Shown: positions 1-9,362 of the stretch, in pieces | How positions within the stretch are numbered: the first letter of the stretch is position 1 | How the letters are laid out: each line of letters starts with the position of its first letter | From: a virus | Strand: one strand, 5' to 3' | IMG/VR virus record: IMGVR_UViG_3300032242_002477 | Location: 1-64,000 of that record | Length of the DNA: 64,000 bases | The notes under the pieces: generated by a model | Database searches by the model: none | Seen by the model: only the letters and a program-made list of their open reading frames with translations | What the model was told of the DNA's origin: nothing | Position numbers and translations under genes: made by a program

Positions 1-105
1 GGCTCAAGCAGCTCAGGCGGCTCAAGCAGCTCAGGCGGCTCAAGCAGCTCAGGCGGCTCAAGCAGCTCAGGCGGCTCAAGCAGCTCAGGCGGCTCAAGCA
101 GCTCA
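1..105 (+). repeat. 18-bp tandem repeat encoding GSSSSG
   Basis: Five full copies and one partial copy of an 18-bp unit, GGCTCAAGCAGCTCAGGC, run in frame through the tape-measure gene. The copies are identical at DNA level, so recent slippage expansion is likely. The array may continue to the left of the window. Confidence 0.95.
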
Positions 106-528
106 AACTCATCTTCTTCAAGCTCATCTAGTGATGGAAAATCTTGGTGGCGTTCTCTTACTGATTTCTTGTTTGGTGGGGGTAGTAATAACAGCACGTC
201 TATAACTGGTTCTTCTAATCCGTATGCTCCTAAACCAATTGACGTAATGAATGGAGCTCATTTATCAACTGGTTTTGGTGGAGCAATGTCTTCAGCAATG
301 ACTATTGGCGGTTTTAGAGCCGAAGGTGGACCTGTAAAAGCTGGAGTTCCTTATGTTGTTGGCGAACAAGGTCCTGAAATGTTTAAATCAACATCCTCAC
401 CGTCTGTAGTAAACTACGGAGGGGTAACTATAAAAATTGAAGGCTCTAAAAATCCTCACGAAACGGCACAAGAAATTAAAAAAGTTCTTGAGTACAATCA
501 CATGATGAAAGCAGCGGTGAGTTCATAA
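1..528 (+). CDS. Tail tape-measure protein, C-terminal end (partial)
   Basis: The frame is open from base 1 to the TAA at 526-528, so the start lies outside the window. It begins with a Gly/Ser linker of repeated GSSSSG units and ends in a segment containing GGPVKAGVPYVVGEQGPEMF, which is typical of tape-measure C termini (established family pattern). Tape-measure proteins span the tail lumen and set tail length. It is followed with a TAATG overlap by baseplate genes, which fits. The linker makes the last 120 residues look like a detachable tail domain. Confidence 0.8.
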   Translation, partial: GSSSSGGSSSSGGSSSSGGSSSSGGSSSSGGSSSSNSSSSSSSSDGKSWWRSLTDFLFGGGSNNSTSITGSSNPYAPKPIDVMNGAHLSTGFGGAMSSAMTIGGFRAEGGPVKAGVPYVVGEQGPEMFKSTSSPSVVNYGGVTIKIEGSKNPHETAQEIKKVLEYNHMMKAAVSS

Positions 529-1871
529 TGACTTCACAAAATTTAACCTCTAAACCTAAAAATACTTCAAAAGGAATAAGAATATCAACTAATTTACTTG
601 CAGTAGCTGCTACACCTAAAACTGGACTGGTAACCCCTGACCCAAATCCTTTGCACAATACTTCTATTGTTTTTTCAACTAATATTGTGGGAACTTTTCC
701 TACCATAAAAAGCTCGAGTACTAAAACAGTAACTCAAACAACTCCGTCTGGTGTTAAAAAAACTGGTCAATTAACATCACCAAGTGCGAGATTATCTATA
801 GGTTATCCTCAGCCAAGTCCGTCTGCTACAACATCTCCTATACCATCTCTTCTAACACCTGCTCCTAAACCGCACCCTACACCATCCCCCACACCAGGAC
901 CAAAACCAACACCGCCAAAAAATAACGGTAAAGACAATACTAATCAAACATCAGACCCAGGCGACGCTCAAACTGGTGCAAACTTTACAGATAGTGACTA
1001 TAAATGGAATTTACCACCGCATTTATGGAGTAGACCTATAAGTCTTAGTAGCGTTGATATCGGCCCAACTGCTCGTGAAAGAATTATTGGAGCAACGCAC
1101 GGAAAAAATACAGGCAAAGACCTCCGCCGCGGCCGTATTAAATGGTACGCAAACCCAAATGATGCTTATACAGTAGCTGACGGTACTAGTTCAGGAACTA
1201 CTCAACAAGCAGCTACTGGTATAGAAAGATGTTTTGGTTTTCAATTTTTATGGAATCCAGAAAGTTTTGCTACCCAAGTAACTTTAAATATGGACGTAAC
1301 ACCTTCTGTTGCCGATGCTTATGCTGGTGTTGCTTTAGCGTTTCCTAGCGGTGAAAATATTCAATTTGTTTTAAGAATAGATAGAACTAATGATTTCGTA
1401 ACATTTGGAAATATGTCTAGCGACGATGTGTATAAAACTAGTATTTCATTATTTAATAATTACTATTCTGGGTATGATTATGCCCCAAACCTTAGTAAAG
1501 CTCCATATGCTATTAGAAATCTTTTACAAGATTTAAGATTGCGTGGAACTTTAGCTGATATTGAATTTCTTTATCAAGCTATTAATGGCCCAAATTCAAA
1601 TTGGACACCAGGAAACTCACAAGTTTCAGGGTGGGGTAAAAGAGGTGTAACTGGTCAGCCTACATCTGACATTGGGTTTTTGTCGTCTACTTTGCTTAAT
1701 ATTGACATTGGGCCTACTTCATTTGTTGGATTCGTAGACCAATTAGCGATAAACCACACAGCATTTACAGAAGATATGATTCCAATACGTACAGATGTTC
1801 AAATTTCTATGAGTTTAATGGCCACAGCTTCATTTGGTTCTGTAGCTCCTACCTCAGCTAAACCTAATTAG
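528..1871 (+). CDS. Baseplate/tail-tube initiator-like protein (XkdP-like position)
   Basis: 447 aa. Residues 1-150 are Pro/Ser/Thr-rich and probably disordered, with a run of PTPSPTP-type repeats. The C-terminal part (from about 235) is a beta-rich domain beginning with FGFQFLWNPESF, a phrase reminiscent of XkdP/Afp7-type proteins that join tube to baseplate (inference). It sits between the tape measure and a separate LysM protein, the slot filled by XkdP in PBSX-type phages. The ATG overlaps the preceding stop (TAATG). A structural role is likely; the exact role is unproven. Confidence 0.55.
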   Translation: MTSQNLTSKPKNTSKGIRISTNLLAVAATPKTGLVTPDPNPLHNTSIVFSTNIVGTFPTIKSSSTKTVTQTTPSGVKKTGQLTSPSARLSIGYPQPSPSATTSPIPSLLTPAPKPHPTPSPTPGPKPTPPKNNGKDNTNQTSDPGDAQTGANFTDSDYKWNLPPHLWSRPISLSSVDIGPTARERIIGATHGKNTGKDLRRGRIKWYANPNDAYTVADGTSSGTTQQAATGIERCFGFQFLWNPESFATQVTLNMDVTPSVADAYAGVALAFPSGENIQFVLRIDRTNDFVTFGNMSSDDVYKTSISLFNNYYSGYDYAPNLSKAPYAIRNLLQDLRLRGTLADIEFLYQAINGPNSNWTPGNSQVSGWGKRGVTGQPTSDIGFLSSTLLNIDIGPTSFVGFVDQLAINHTAFTEDMIPIRTDVQISMSLMATASFGSVAPTSAKPN

Positions 1872-1880
1872 GAATTAAAA

Positions 1881-2165
1881 ATGACAATTTATCAAAATTC
1901 TAGATACATGAACGCAGATATTGAATTTATATCTTTAGTTGAATACGGGGATGCTAATCCTGTAGTTTTTTATGAAATACCTTCTATTGGTCAAATAGAT
2001 TATTTTAAATATACTTGGAAAAGTGGAGATAGGTTAGATTTATTAGCGGAAACTTTTTATAAAACCCCAAGAAAATGGTGGGTAATTGCAGAGGCAAACC
2101 CAGAAATTGTTGATATAGCAACTATTACTGCAGGAACTGTAATTAGGATTCCTCATAATGTATAA
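1881..2165 (+). CDS. LysM-domain baseplate protein
   Basis: 94 aa. The C-terminal half reads as a LysM-like fold: a GDRLDLLAETFY segment, a WWVIAEANP segment and a final TVIRIP strand. In contractile tails, LysM proteins (XkdP C terminus, T4 gp53-like) attach to the tube end or wedge rather than to cell wall. It overlaps the hub gene by 8 bases. Here the LysM part is a separate gene, whereas XkdP carries it fused. Confidence 0.75.
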   Translation: MTIYQNSRYMNADIEFISLVEYGDANPVVFYEIPSIGQIDYFKYTWKSGDRLDLLAETFYKTPRKWWVIAEANPEIVDIATITAGTVIRIPHNV

Positions 2166-3594
2166 ATATTTAACTATACAATTTCCAGAATCTGGTGTTC
2201 AACCAATAAGAGCTAATTCATTTCGTTTAATTCAAAATAATTATGAGCATGAGTTAGCATACATTACGTTTAATGATTGGAATATGGATTTATCCGATAT
2301 ACAACCAGGACTTCCTGTAACTATTGAGTTACATAATTTAACAAAAACTCGTTATTTTGTAGGATATGTGCATCATTTGGAGCCTAAAAAAACACCAGGA
2401 ACCGCTACTACAACTATGACTGTAATGGGCGCATCTTATGTTATGAAACAATCTTTTCAAAAAGTTTATAAAAACACAACAGCATCTGAGGTAGTCAAAC
2501 AAATTGCAGAAAGAAATAAATTTGCTTACTATGTAGTTGACCATCCTCGTGTTTATCCTCAAATTGTTCAGTCTGGACACAGTGATTGGGAACTTATAGC
2601 TCATTTAGCAAAACAATGCGGATATATGTTTATAGTTGAAAATACTGAATTATATTTTCAACCTCTTACCGAAGATTTTACTAATAAACGCTCAGAAGCG
2701 CCTAAATTTGTGCAAAGAAATAGAGGTAATCCAAAAGGAAGCACACTTTACTCATTTAATCCATTAATTGGAGAATCTTTGTCGTTTAATGGGGTAAAAA
2801 AAGCAGCTACTGCTATTTCTGGTTACGATTACATAACTAAACAGGGTGTATTTTCTATTACAAATCAAAATGGAGTAGCTAATACAAGAGTAAACGCTCA
2901 ACATCCTCATTTTGACCACTTTGCAACAATGACTACTGCTACGGACCCAATATCGGCAGCTCATGAAGCTGATTCAGCAGAAGAGCTTACAAGATTTCCG
3001 TATAGAGCTAGCGCTGTAGTACTTGGTGACCCATCTTTGCGCCCAGGTATGCCCGTATTTCTTGACGGACTTGGGTTAGATTACTCAGGTTACTGGATAG
3101 TTTTATCTGCTGAACATGAAGTAGAAAATAGAATCTATACAACTAAACTTGAAGTTGGAATAGATGCTTTAGGAAGTGCTACAACTTGGTCTGGAGGAAC
3201 TCTTAGAACTCAAATTAACCTAGTTAAACCTATATCTTCTGCTTCAACTAGTTCTTTTTATACCAATGGATTTGCAGGAGATAGAATGACTAGTGATTCA
3301 AGCTATGTTAGTGCTCCTTCTCCTAAATCAGCTAGAACCGTACACCCACTAGCAAAAACAACAAAAATAAAGTCTAAAAGTGTAATTACTGTGTCTAAAA
3401 AAGCTCCAAAAGCTAAATCAAATATAGCAGTTACTAAAGTAAACAACAGGGCGCCAAAAAATACGATAAATAAACATGTAACTAATTTATCGTGGACTAA
3501 CACCCACAAAAATATTAAAAATCCAGCTCCAGTAGCTCCTAAATCTAGAAGTGCTGTAGTCACACAAAGATTAAGGAGAGCAGGTCATCTCTAA
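2158..3594 (+). CDS. Baseplate hub protein (gp27/XkdQ/gpD-like)
   Basis: 478 aa. Residues 1-330 match the expected hub pattern: N-terminal beta barrel, a segment YKNTTASEVVKQIAERNK, then SDWELIAHLAKQCGYMFIVE, which is typical of XkdQ and late-control-D proteins. The last 110 residues are Lys/Ser/Ala-rich and probably extended. Hubs form the trimeric platform that carries the spike, and the spike gene follows directly, overlapping this gene's end if its ATC start is accepted. Confidence 0.8.
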   Translation: MYKYLTIQFPESGVQPIRANSFRLIQNNYEHELAYITFNDWNMDLSDIQPGLPVTIELHNLTKTRYFVGYVHHLEPKKTPGTATTTMTVMGASYVMKQSFQKVYKNTTASEVVKQIAERNKFAYYVVDHPRVYPQIVQSGHSDWELIAHLAKQCGYMFIVENTELYFQPLTEDFTNKRSEAPKFVQRNRGNPKGSTLYSFNPLIGESLSFNGVKKAATAISGYDYITKQGVFSITNQNGVANTRVNAQHPHFDHFATMTTATDPISAAHEADSAEELTRFPYRASAVVLGDPSLRPGMPVFLDGLGLDYSGYWIVLSAEHEVENRIYTTKLEVGIDALGSATTWSGGTLRTQINLVKPISSASTSSFYTNGFAGDRMTSDSSYVSAPSPKSARTVHPLAKTTKIKSKSVITVSKKAPKAKSNIAVTKVNNRAPKNTINKHVTNLSWTNTHKNIKNPAPVAPKSRSAVVTQRLRRAGHL

Positions 3595-4084
3595 TTTAAA
3601 ACATTATTACGGTATATATCCAGGTCAATGCGTGGAAAATGATGACCCAGATAAACAAAATCGAATCAAAGCGCTAATTCCTCAGGTATATGGTTCAGAA
3701 ATGTCTGAATGGGTTTATCCTTGTTTACCAGTAGTTGACAACGCTAACCACCCAGACCATGTAGCGCATTTGGCGGCAGATGTAGCAGCTTTATTATTAG
3801 ACCACTCGATATCTATCTCAGGAACCACAGATAGCAATGGAACCCCTGCTCATACTCATAATTTTAGCGGTGGTACTAACGTTTCTCATTCAGGAACGGG
3901 TGGGACTCTTGCACATCCTTATGTACCTAGTTCTGACCCATTAGACCAAGATGGTTCTGAACTCGGCCTGCCAGCTGCTGAACATACGTATCACCGTGCT
4001 GTACCCAACGTTGGTCAAACTGTATGGATTATGTTTGTTGGCGGCGACCCTAACTTTCCAATTTGGATGGGAGTAATGTCATGA
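3587..4084 (+). CDS. Baseplate spike protein (gp5/gpV-like OB domain), ATC start
   Basis: 165 aa if started at ATC 3587. No ATG, GTG or TTG is in frame between the stop at 3572 and GTG 3632, yet the GTG would cut off the first OB-fold strands (HYYGIYPGQCVEND). AAGGAG at 3573-3578 is spaced 8 bases from ATC 3587, giving MSNLKHYYGIYPGQ, a normal spike N terminus. The N-terminal DPDKQNRIKALIPQVYG segment is the gpV/VgrG OB domain; the middle is Gly/His/Thr-rich. The start overlaps the hub stop by 8 bases. GTG 3632 is the conventional alternative. Confidence 0.72.
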   Translation: MSNLKHYYGIYPGQCVENDDPDKQNRIKALIPQVYGSEMSEWVYPCLPVVDNANHPDHVAHLAADVAALLLDHSISISGTTDSNGTPAHTHNFSGGTNVSHSGTGGTLAHPYVPSSDPLDQDGSELGLPAAEHTYHRAVPNVGQTVWIMFVGGDPNFPIWMGVMS

Positions 4085-4479
4085 TAGCAAGAGCTATTTC
4101 ATTTCCTTTTTCTTTTAATTCCCAAGGCGAAGTTAATTACACCACAGATGAGGCAACTATGTGGCGGGACAGAGTTGCTATTGCCTGCCTTACAGGTATT
4201 GGTGAACGTTTAATGCTTCCATACTATGGAAGCCACATACCTAAAACAGTATTTGAAAATCAAGATGCCGCTACGGTAATAGTTAAAGACACTGTTCCAA
4301 AGGTTTTTTCTCAATCGTTACCTTTATTAAAATTAGACTCGATAAATACTGAAGTTAGCCTTGAAACTGGTCAAATAGACGTATTTATTTTATACACACT
4401 ACCTAACGCTCAACAAGATACAATTACTGTTAAAACCGAACTTTTTAGTCGTTCAGGCGATTTGATTCAGGAGCTATAG
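4081..4479 (+). CDS. Baseplate wedge protein, gp25/gpW-like
   Basis: 132 aa. The segment ERLMLPYYGSHIPKTVFE matches the gp25/GPW signature in which a conserved R...P..G element follows a helix (established family). These proteins clamp the wedge to the tail sheath. ATG 4081 overlaps the spike stop (ATGTCATGA); an in-frame ATG at 4063 lies inside the spike gene and has no better support. Its place just before the J-like gene is the standard order. Confidence 0.82.
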   Translation: MIARAISFPFSFNSQGEVNYTTDEATMWRDRVAIACLTGIGERLMLPYYGSHIPKTVFENQDAATVIVKDTVPKVFSQSLPLLKLDSINTEVSLETGQIDVFILYTLPNAQQDTITVKTELFSRSGDLIQEL

Positions 4480-4480
4480 C

Positions 4481-6661
4481 ATGGATAATTTTTTTGTACC
4501 ACAAGTAGATTATACGTCTAGAGATTACTTGGCTATTCGCGATGACATGACTAATCTTATCAACTCTTTTATTCCTCAATGGACTACCAGGGATAACTCA
4601 GATTTTGGAATAGTTCTTTTACAAATGTTTTCTTGGATGGGCGATTTGATGTCTTATTATATTGATAGGGCAGCAAACGAAACATTTATTTCTACGGCTA
4701 GCCAAAGAAATAGCGTTTTAAGAATTTCAAGCCTATTAGATTACTCCCCTACTTTAAGTAGTCCATCAACTGTAACGCTTTCATTTACAAATACCGACAC
4801 AGTTAATTCAAAATTAGTACCAGCTTTAACTCAAGTAGCGACTACCGCAATTGTAAATGGCACATCTACGCAAATTATTTTTGAAACAGATTCAGCTATT
4901 ACAGTCCCAGCAAATACTATTTCTCCAGGAATAAGCGTAACAGCTACGCAAGGAACAACAGTATCTAATGAAATTGTTAAATCAGCAGCTACTGGTTATG
5001 CCAATCAAATTTATCAATTAAATAATACATCTGTAATTGAGTCAAGTGTGCAGATAACTATTGACGGAGTATCATATCAAAGGGTTCAATATTTATTAGA
5101 TTACTCTGGAATTTCTCCAGTATTTTCTACTTATACTGATGGTGATGGATTTACTTATGTTGTATTTGGCGATAACATAGGTGGAAGAATTCCTCCATTA
5201 AACAAAACTATTTATGCAACTTACAGAGTTGGTGGAGGCATTCTTGGCAATGTTTCAGCTAAATCATTAACATATATTCTTACAAACTATCAAGCAGGAC
5301 TTAAAGTACTTAATCCACTAGCTGCCACTGGTGGTGCTGACCCAGAATCTACTGATTCTATTCGAGTTAACGCCCCTCTTAGCATTAAATCTCTTAATAG
5401 AGCAGTTTCGTTAGATGATTATGCTTCATTAACTTTACAAGTTTCGGGCGTAGCAAAAACAAATGCTGCAGCAGGAACTTATTCAAGTGTAACAACTTAT
5501 ATAGCTCCGTTTGGAGATACTGGGGTGCAACCAGATAATCTTACGCCTACCCCAGGTTTTAATACTCTTGCAGGAAATGTTTTAAATTATATGACTGGAA
5601 AAGCTCCTGTTAATACAACTCTTACAGTTTCTCCTCCTTCTTACGTAAATGTTGATGTAATTATTAACGTAAATGTTCTTCCACAATACCGTCAAACAAC
5701 TGTTCAGCAAGCTGTTTATGCGGCTATATTAGATTTATTAACTTTTGATAATGTTTTTTTTGCTGACAAACTTGTGCAACAATATTTTCATAACGCAATT
5801 TCATCAATTAATGGCGTAGATTATGCAACTATTAATTTAATTCGAAGAAATTTAAATCAACAGTATTTTAATATTTCTACAAAAGCTGCTAGTGGAACTA
5901 CCGCAACACTTACAACAACTGGACCGATTGCAACTATTACTGGCGCTTCTAGTGGTGGGACTATTATTTCAGTTGTTCCTGGATACGTTGGAAGCACACC
6001 TACATCTGGAAAAGTTACCTATTACACAACAAAACCTGTTGCTGTTGGTACATCTGTAACTATTACTGGTTTAGTGCCTACTGGGTATAGTGGAACGTTT
6101 ACAGTAACAGACTCAACCCCTTATACTTCATTTTCAGTGTCTAATGCAACCGTTACTACAGTTACTGATGGAATTGGAAGTTTTACTGACGGAATTGTTA
6201 CTTATGTAGGAGCTAATACTTTTAGCGCAGGTCAAACAGTAAGCATTACGGGGTTATCTACAACCGCATTTAATTTGACTGGTGTTACAATTGCTACGGC
6301 AAGTAATACAGGATTTACCGTAGCCAATGCAGCAACAGGAACAGAGGTAATTGGAGCAAATGCAATTGCCTCAACAACAGCCAACCATAATTTAACTCCA
6401 GGTCAATTAATAAAAGTATCTATTGGAGATACTAATCTTGATGGAACTTATGTAGTAACGGGAACACCATCTGCAACAACATTTACTTATACCTTGCCTT
6501 CATCACTTAGTCTTTCGTCTACTTCAACAAGTTCATCTGGCACATTACTTGGTGCTTCAAATGTAAGAGTTCTTGCAGTTGAAGATATAACTTGTACAGT
6601 TAATGAAATCCCTCAAGCTGGAAGCATAACGGTTACTGCTTCCAATGGAATCACAACCTAA
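4481..6661 (+). CDS. Baseplate wedge protein, gpJ-like, with Ig-like insert
   Basis: 726 aa. Residues 1-490 fit baseplate J-like wedge proteins (T4 gp6/P2 gpJ family): start VDYTSRDYLAIRDDM, then DFGIVLLQMFSWMGDLMSYYIDR, and later NRAVSLDDYASL. Residues about 505-690 hold three Thr/Ser/Gly-rich beta-sandwich-like repeats that are absent from typical J proteins. The middle repeat, containing FSAGQTVSITGLSTTAFNL, is nearly the same as repeats in the 59558-60940 protein. The insert probably decorates the baseplate periphery (inference). Confidence 0.82.
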   Translation: MDNFFVPQVDYTSRDYLAIRDDMTNLINSFIPQWTTRDNSDFGIVLLQMFSWMGDLMSYYIDRAANETFISTASQRNSVLRISSLLDYSPTLSSPSTVTLSFTNTDTVNSKLVPALTQVATTAIVNGTSTQIIFETDSAITVPANTISPGISVTATQGTTVSNEIVKSAATGYANQIYQLNNTSVIESSVQITIDGVSYQRVQYLLDYSGISPVFSTYTDGDGFTYVVFGDNIGGRIPPLNKTIYATYRVGGGILGNVSAKSLTYILTNYQAGLKVLNPLAATGGADPESTDSIRVNAPLSIKSLNRAVSLDDYASLTLQVSGVAKTNAAAGTYSSVTTYIAPFGDTGVQPDNLTPTPGFNTLAGNVLNYMTGKAPVNTTLTVSPPSYVNVDVIINVNVLPQYRQTTVQQAVYAAILDLLTFDNVFFADKLVQQYFHNAISSINGVDYATINLIRRNLNQQYFNISTKAASGTTATLTTTGPIATITGASSGGTIISVVPGYVGSTPTSGKVTYYTTKPVAVGTSVTITGLVPTGYSGTFTVTDSTPYTSFSVSNATVTTVTDGIGSFTDGIVTYVGANTFSAGQTVSITGLSTTAFNLTGVTIATASNTGFTVANAATGTEVIGANAIASTTANHNLTPGQLIKVSIGDTNLDGTYVVTGTPSATTFTYTLPSSLSLSSTSTSSSGTLLGASNVRVLAVEDITCTVNEIPQAGSITVTASNGITT

Positions 6662-6669
6662 GGACGGCT

Positions 6670-7272
6670 ATGGCATATTATCCATCATCGGTAGCTTCAT
6701 TTTCTACTCATCTCAATATAACTGAGATTATTGATGCTTCTCATCCAAATAGTATTCAAACTGAAGTAGTAGCAACTCAAACAGCTATAGGCACAACGCC
6801 GTCACTTGCTACTGCAGCAACTGCAACTGGTTGGGTGAATACAGCTACTGACTACACTACTATAACTGCTCGATTAGCTAATATTGAAAAAGGCATTGTT
6901 GCTGATGCTCACACCCAATACATAAAAAATTCTATAGCTACTGCAACAGGAGACATTTTATATGCTTCTGGTTCAGGAGCTTTTACTAAATTAAGTTCTG
7001 GTTCTGCTGGAACTTTTCTTCAAAGCAATGGTGTTGGGGTAGCTCCTTCCTGGGCAACAGTATCAACTACTGACTCTGCAAAAATTCCTTTGTCTACGGT
7101 CACGACTTCTGGAGACTTAATTGTTGCTTCTGGTTCTTCTGCTGTAACAAGACTCCCAATTGGAGCCAGCGGTACTATTTTATATAGTAACGGTTCTGCT
7201 ATATCTTGGCAATCTCTTGGAACAACAACTGCTGCAGACATAATTATGACAATCATGGGAGCGTATATCTAA
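6670..7272 (+). CDS. Tail-fibre-like repeat protein
   Basis: 200 aa. Small Ala/Thr/Ser-rich residues dominate, with two diverged copies of a fibre motif: GDILYASGSGAFTKLSSGSA...LQSNG and GDLIVASGSSAVTRLPIGAS...LYSNG. This motif is common in fibre proteins of aquatic phages. The N-terminal half has AHTQYI, often seen where fibre shafts attach. It lies between the J-like and I-like baseplate genes, so it is probably a baseplate-attached fibre or its connector. Confidence 0.6.
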   Translation: MAYYPSSVASFSTHLNITEIIDASHPNSIQTEVVATQTAIGTTPSLATAATATGWVNTATDYTTITARLANIEKGIVADAHTQYIKNSIATATGDILYASGSGAFTKLSSGSAGTFLQSNGVGVAPSWATVSTTDSAKIPLSTVTTSGDLIVASGSSAVTRLPIGASGTILYSNGSAISWQSLGTTTAADIIMTIMGAYI

Positions 7273-7273
7273 G

Positions 7274-9310
7274 ATGTCACGTTACGGTATTGATTACTAT
7301 GGTGTTTCCACATCTCTTTATGGAAATGTTACGGCTGCAACATTTGTTGTACAGTCTTTTATAGCCAAATCTGGCTACGTAATCGGTACTCCTACATTTA
7401 ATGCCTTTCAATACGGTTCGATAACAATTTCTTGGGTATCTCCTTCTGGGGGATGGCTAAACTTAAGACTTGTAAGAAACTCTTATGGTTTTCCAGTAGA
7501 TGCTGATGACGGAGATATTCTTGTAAATGTTGCTGCTGGTGCAGACCCAACTTTATACTACGATACGGGTAGTGGTATCGGAGGTTTACAGCAAGGACGT
7601 ACATATTATTATTCAATATTTGTACAAGAACCTACACTTAATACATGGGTTCGTGCTGGAAATACCTACGGTATCTCTGTAAAAGATTTTGGCACAAACG
7701 ATATAATGCTTAATAATTTACCAAATATTATGAAATCTTCTAGTCCGTATCAACTTACAAGTGGAACTGAGAACACGGACTTGTCTATGTTTTTAAGCTT
7801 GTTTGCTTTTGAGTATGACCTTGAAAAAACTCAAGCATATAATGTTTTAAATACTTACGATACTACATTTGTAGACGGCCGTTTAATTCCACCATTAATG
7901 CAGGAATTTGGACTTGTGTATGAACCAGAAATTGGTTTACAGCAATCTAGAATTCTTTTACGAAATATTATGAATATTTATAAAAATAAAGGTTCTTTAA
8001 ATGGTCTTAAAACATTTATAAAAGCGTTTACTGGATACGACGCGTCAATAAAAATGGGATACAACCTTTTCTTAGATTATAATTGTTCTTCTTTTGAAGA
8101 GAGTACTGGTTTTTGGGCAGCTAATGCAGCAACTTTAATTAGTTACAATAAAAATCAAACACCAACTATTGCACCCTATCTTGAAACAACAGAGCCTGCT
8201 CTTTTTGCAAATTTAACAAATGCTGTTTTAAAAGTAGTACCAACTGCAAACGGAACGTTAACTTTATCTTGCGGAGATTTAGACCCAGTAAACCAAGGCA
8301 TACCAGTAAGTGAAAAGACTAGTTATGTATTTAGTATTTATGGTCAGTCAGCAAATACGCGAACAGTTTCATTAGCTATTAAATGGTACGACTATAAAGG
8401 AAACTATTTAAGCACCAGTTCTTTTGGAACTGGAGCGGCTTTAACATCAGGGGGATGGTTAACACGACCTTCTGTAACGGCAACTTCTCCTGCTACTGCC
8501 GATTTTGCTGTACCCATTATTAGTGTTGCAAGTGCTGTGACTACTGACATATATTATTTTGATGCTGCTTTATTTAGGTTGTCTACTGCAGATTCTATTT
8601 ATGATGAGGCTCGTAATATAAAAATTACTCTTTTACCAACTCGTACAAATGAATTGGTAAACCCTAACTTTGCATCAACATCTAGTTGGACAACAACAAA
8701 CGGAACTCAAACTACAGTTACAGCTACCCAACCTAATGGTTTTAGTGGAAACGCCCTACAAGTTACGAGAACTTCTGGAACGGTAACTACAAAATCAACT
8801 AATGTAACCACAATTACTCCTAATTTTACTTATACTTTTAGTACTTATTTAAAGTTATCAGGCGGAACAGCTGGAAGCGACGCGGTTAATCTAAGCGTGC
8901 AATGGTACAACTCTCTAAACACTCTTGTGCAAACAGATAGTGGACCTATCATTTTGGGAACAAATCTGTCCACAACTGATTGGGCTAGAGCGTACGCTAC
9001 AGGGACTGCTCCAACTACTGCAAGCTACGCTGTTGTAAATATTATATGGACAGGTACTCAGACAGCTGTAAAGCTTTTAATAGACGAAGCATTATTTGAA
9101 TTAAGCTCGTTTGTCAACCCTTATTTTGATGGAACAACTGGAAGCGCTACCCCATCTAGTCTTATGTGGGAAGGTACGACCAACGCATCCCGCAGTTTTT
9201 ACTACAAAAATAGAACAGCTATACAAGGACGTTTAATCTCTGCTCTTCCAAAGTACTTAAATACAGGAAGTTTCTTTGAATTATACTTTTCCAGCTATCC
9301 GCAAGGGTAA
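7274..9310 (+). CDS. Tail protein, gpI-like, with lectin-like C-terminal region
   Basis: 678 aa. Residues about 150-255 resemble the P2 gpI tail-protein domain (NLPNIMKSSSPYQLTSG, later QQSRILLRNIMNIYKNKGS and LKTFIKAFTGY). Residues 1-130 look like a fibronectin-type beta domain. The C-terminal 400 residues contain two beta-sandwich segments beginning FEESTGFWAANA and ELVNPNFASTSSW, the pattern of carbohydrate-binding modules. A role in baseplate assembly and surface contact is likely. This is the last gene of the visible tail block. Confidence 0.72.
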   Translation: MSRYGIDYYGVSTSLYGNVTAATFVVQSFIAKSGYVIGTPTFNAFQYGSITISWVSPSGGWLNLRLVRNSYGFPVDADDGDILVNVAAGADPTLYYDTGSGIGGLQQGRTYYYSIFVQEPTLNTWVRAGNTYGISVKDFGTNDIMLNNLPNIMKSSSPYQLTSGTENTDLSMFLSLFAFEYDLEKTQAYNVLNTYDTTFVDGRLIPPLMQEFGLVYEPEIGLQQSRILLRNIMNIYKNKGSLNGLKTFIKAFTGYDASIKMGYNLFLDYNCSSFEESTGFWAANAATLISYNKNQTPTIAPYLETTEPALFANLTNAVLKVVPTANGTLTLSCGDLDPVNQGIPVSEKTSYVFSIYGQSANTRTVSLAIKWYDYKGNYLSTSSFGTGAALTSGGWLTRPSVTATSPATADFAVPIISVASAVTTDIYYFDAALFRLSTADSIYDEARNIKITLLPTRTNELVNPNFASTSSWTTTNGTQTTVTATQPNGFSGNALQVTRTSGTVTTKSTNVTTITPNFTYTFSTYLKLSGGTAGSDAVNLSVQWYNSLNTLVQTDSGPIILGTNLSTTDWARAYATGTAPTTASYAVVNIIWTGTQTAVKLLIDEALFELSSFVNPYFDGTTGSATPSSLMWEGTTNASRSFYYKNRTAIQGRLISALPKYLNTGSFFELYFSSYPQG

Positions 9311-9335
9311 TTTGGCTCTCTTTTAGATTTTAAGG

Positions 9336-9362
9336 TAGTCTTCGACTCCAACAAAGGGAGTC
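9336..9362 (+). promoter_or_regulatory. Possible promoter end plus hairpin that traps the SD of the next gene
   Basis: A 6-bp hairpin, GACTCC (9344-9349) with GGAGTC (9357-9362), encloses the AAAGGGAG ribosome site of the gene at 9365. A weak promoter, TTGGCT (9312-9317) and TAGTCT (9336-9341) with an 18-base spacer, lies just upstream. This is the boundary between tail and replication genes, where a new transcript is expected. The hairpin could tune translation of the first gene. Confidence 0.35.

Noticed and set aside
1-105. CRISPR-like repeat array
   Set aside because: The 18-bp units are directly adjacent without spacers and encode a Gly/Ser linker in frame.
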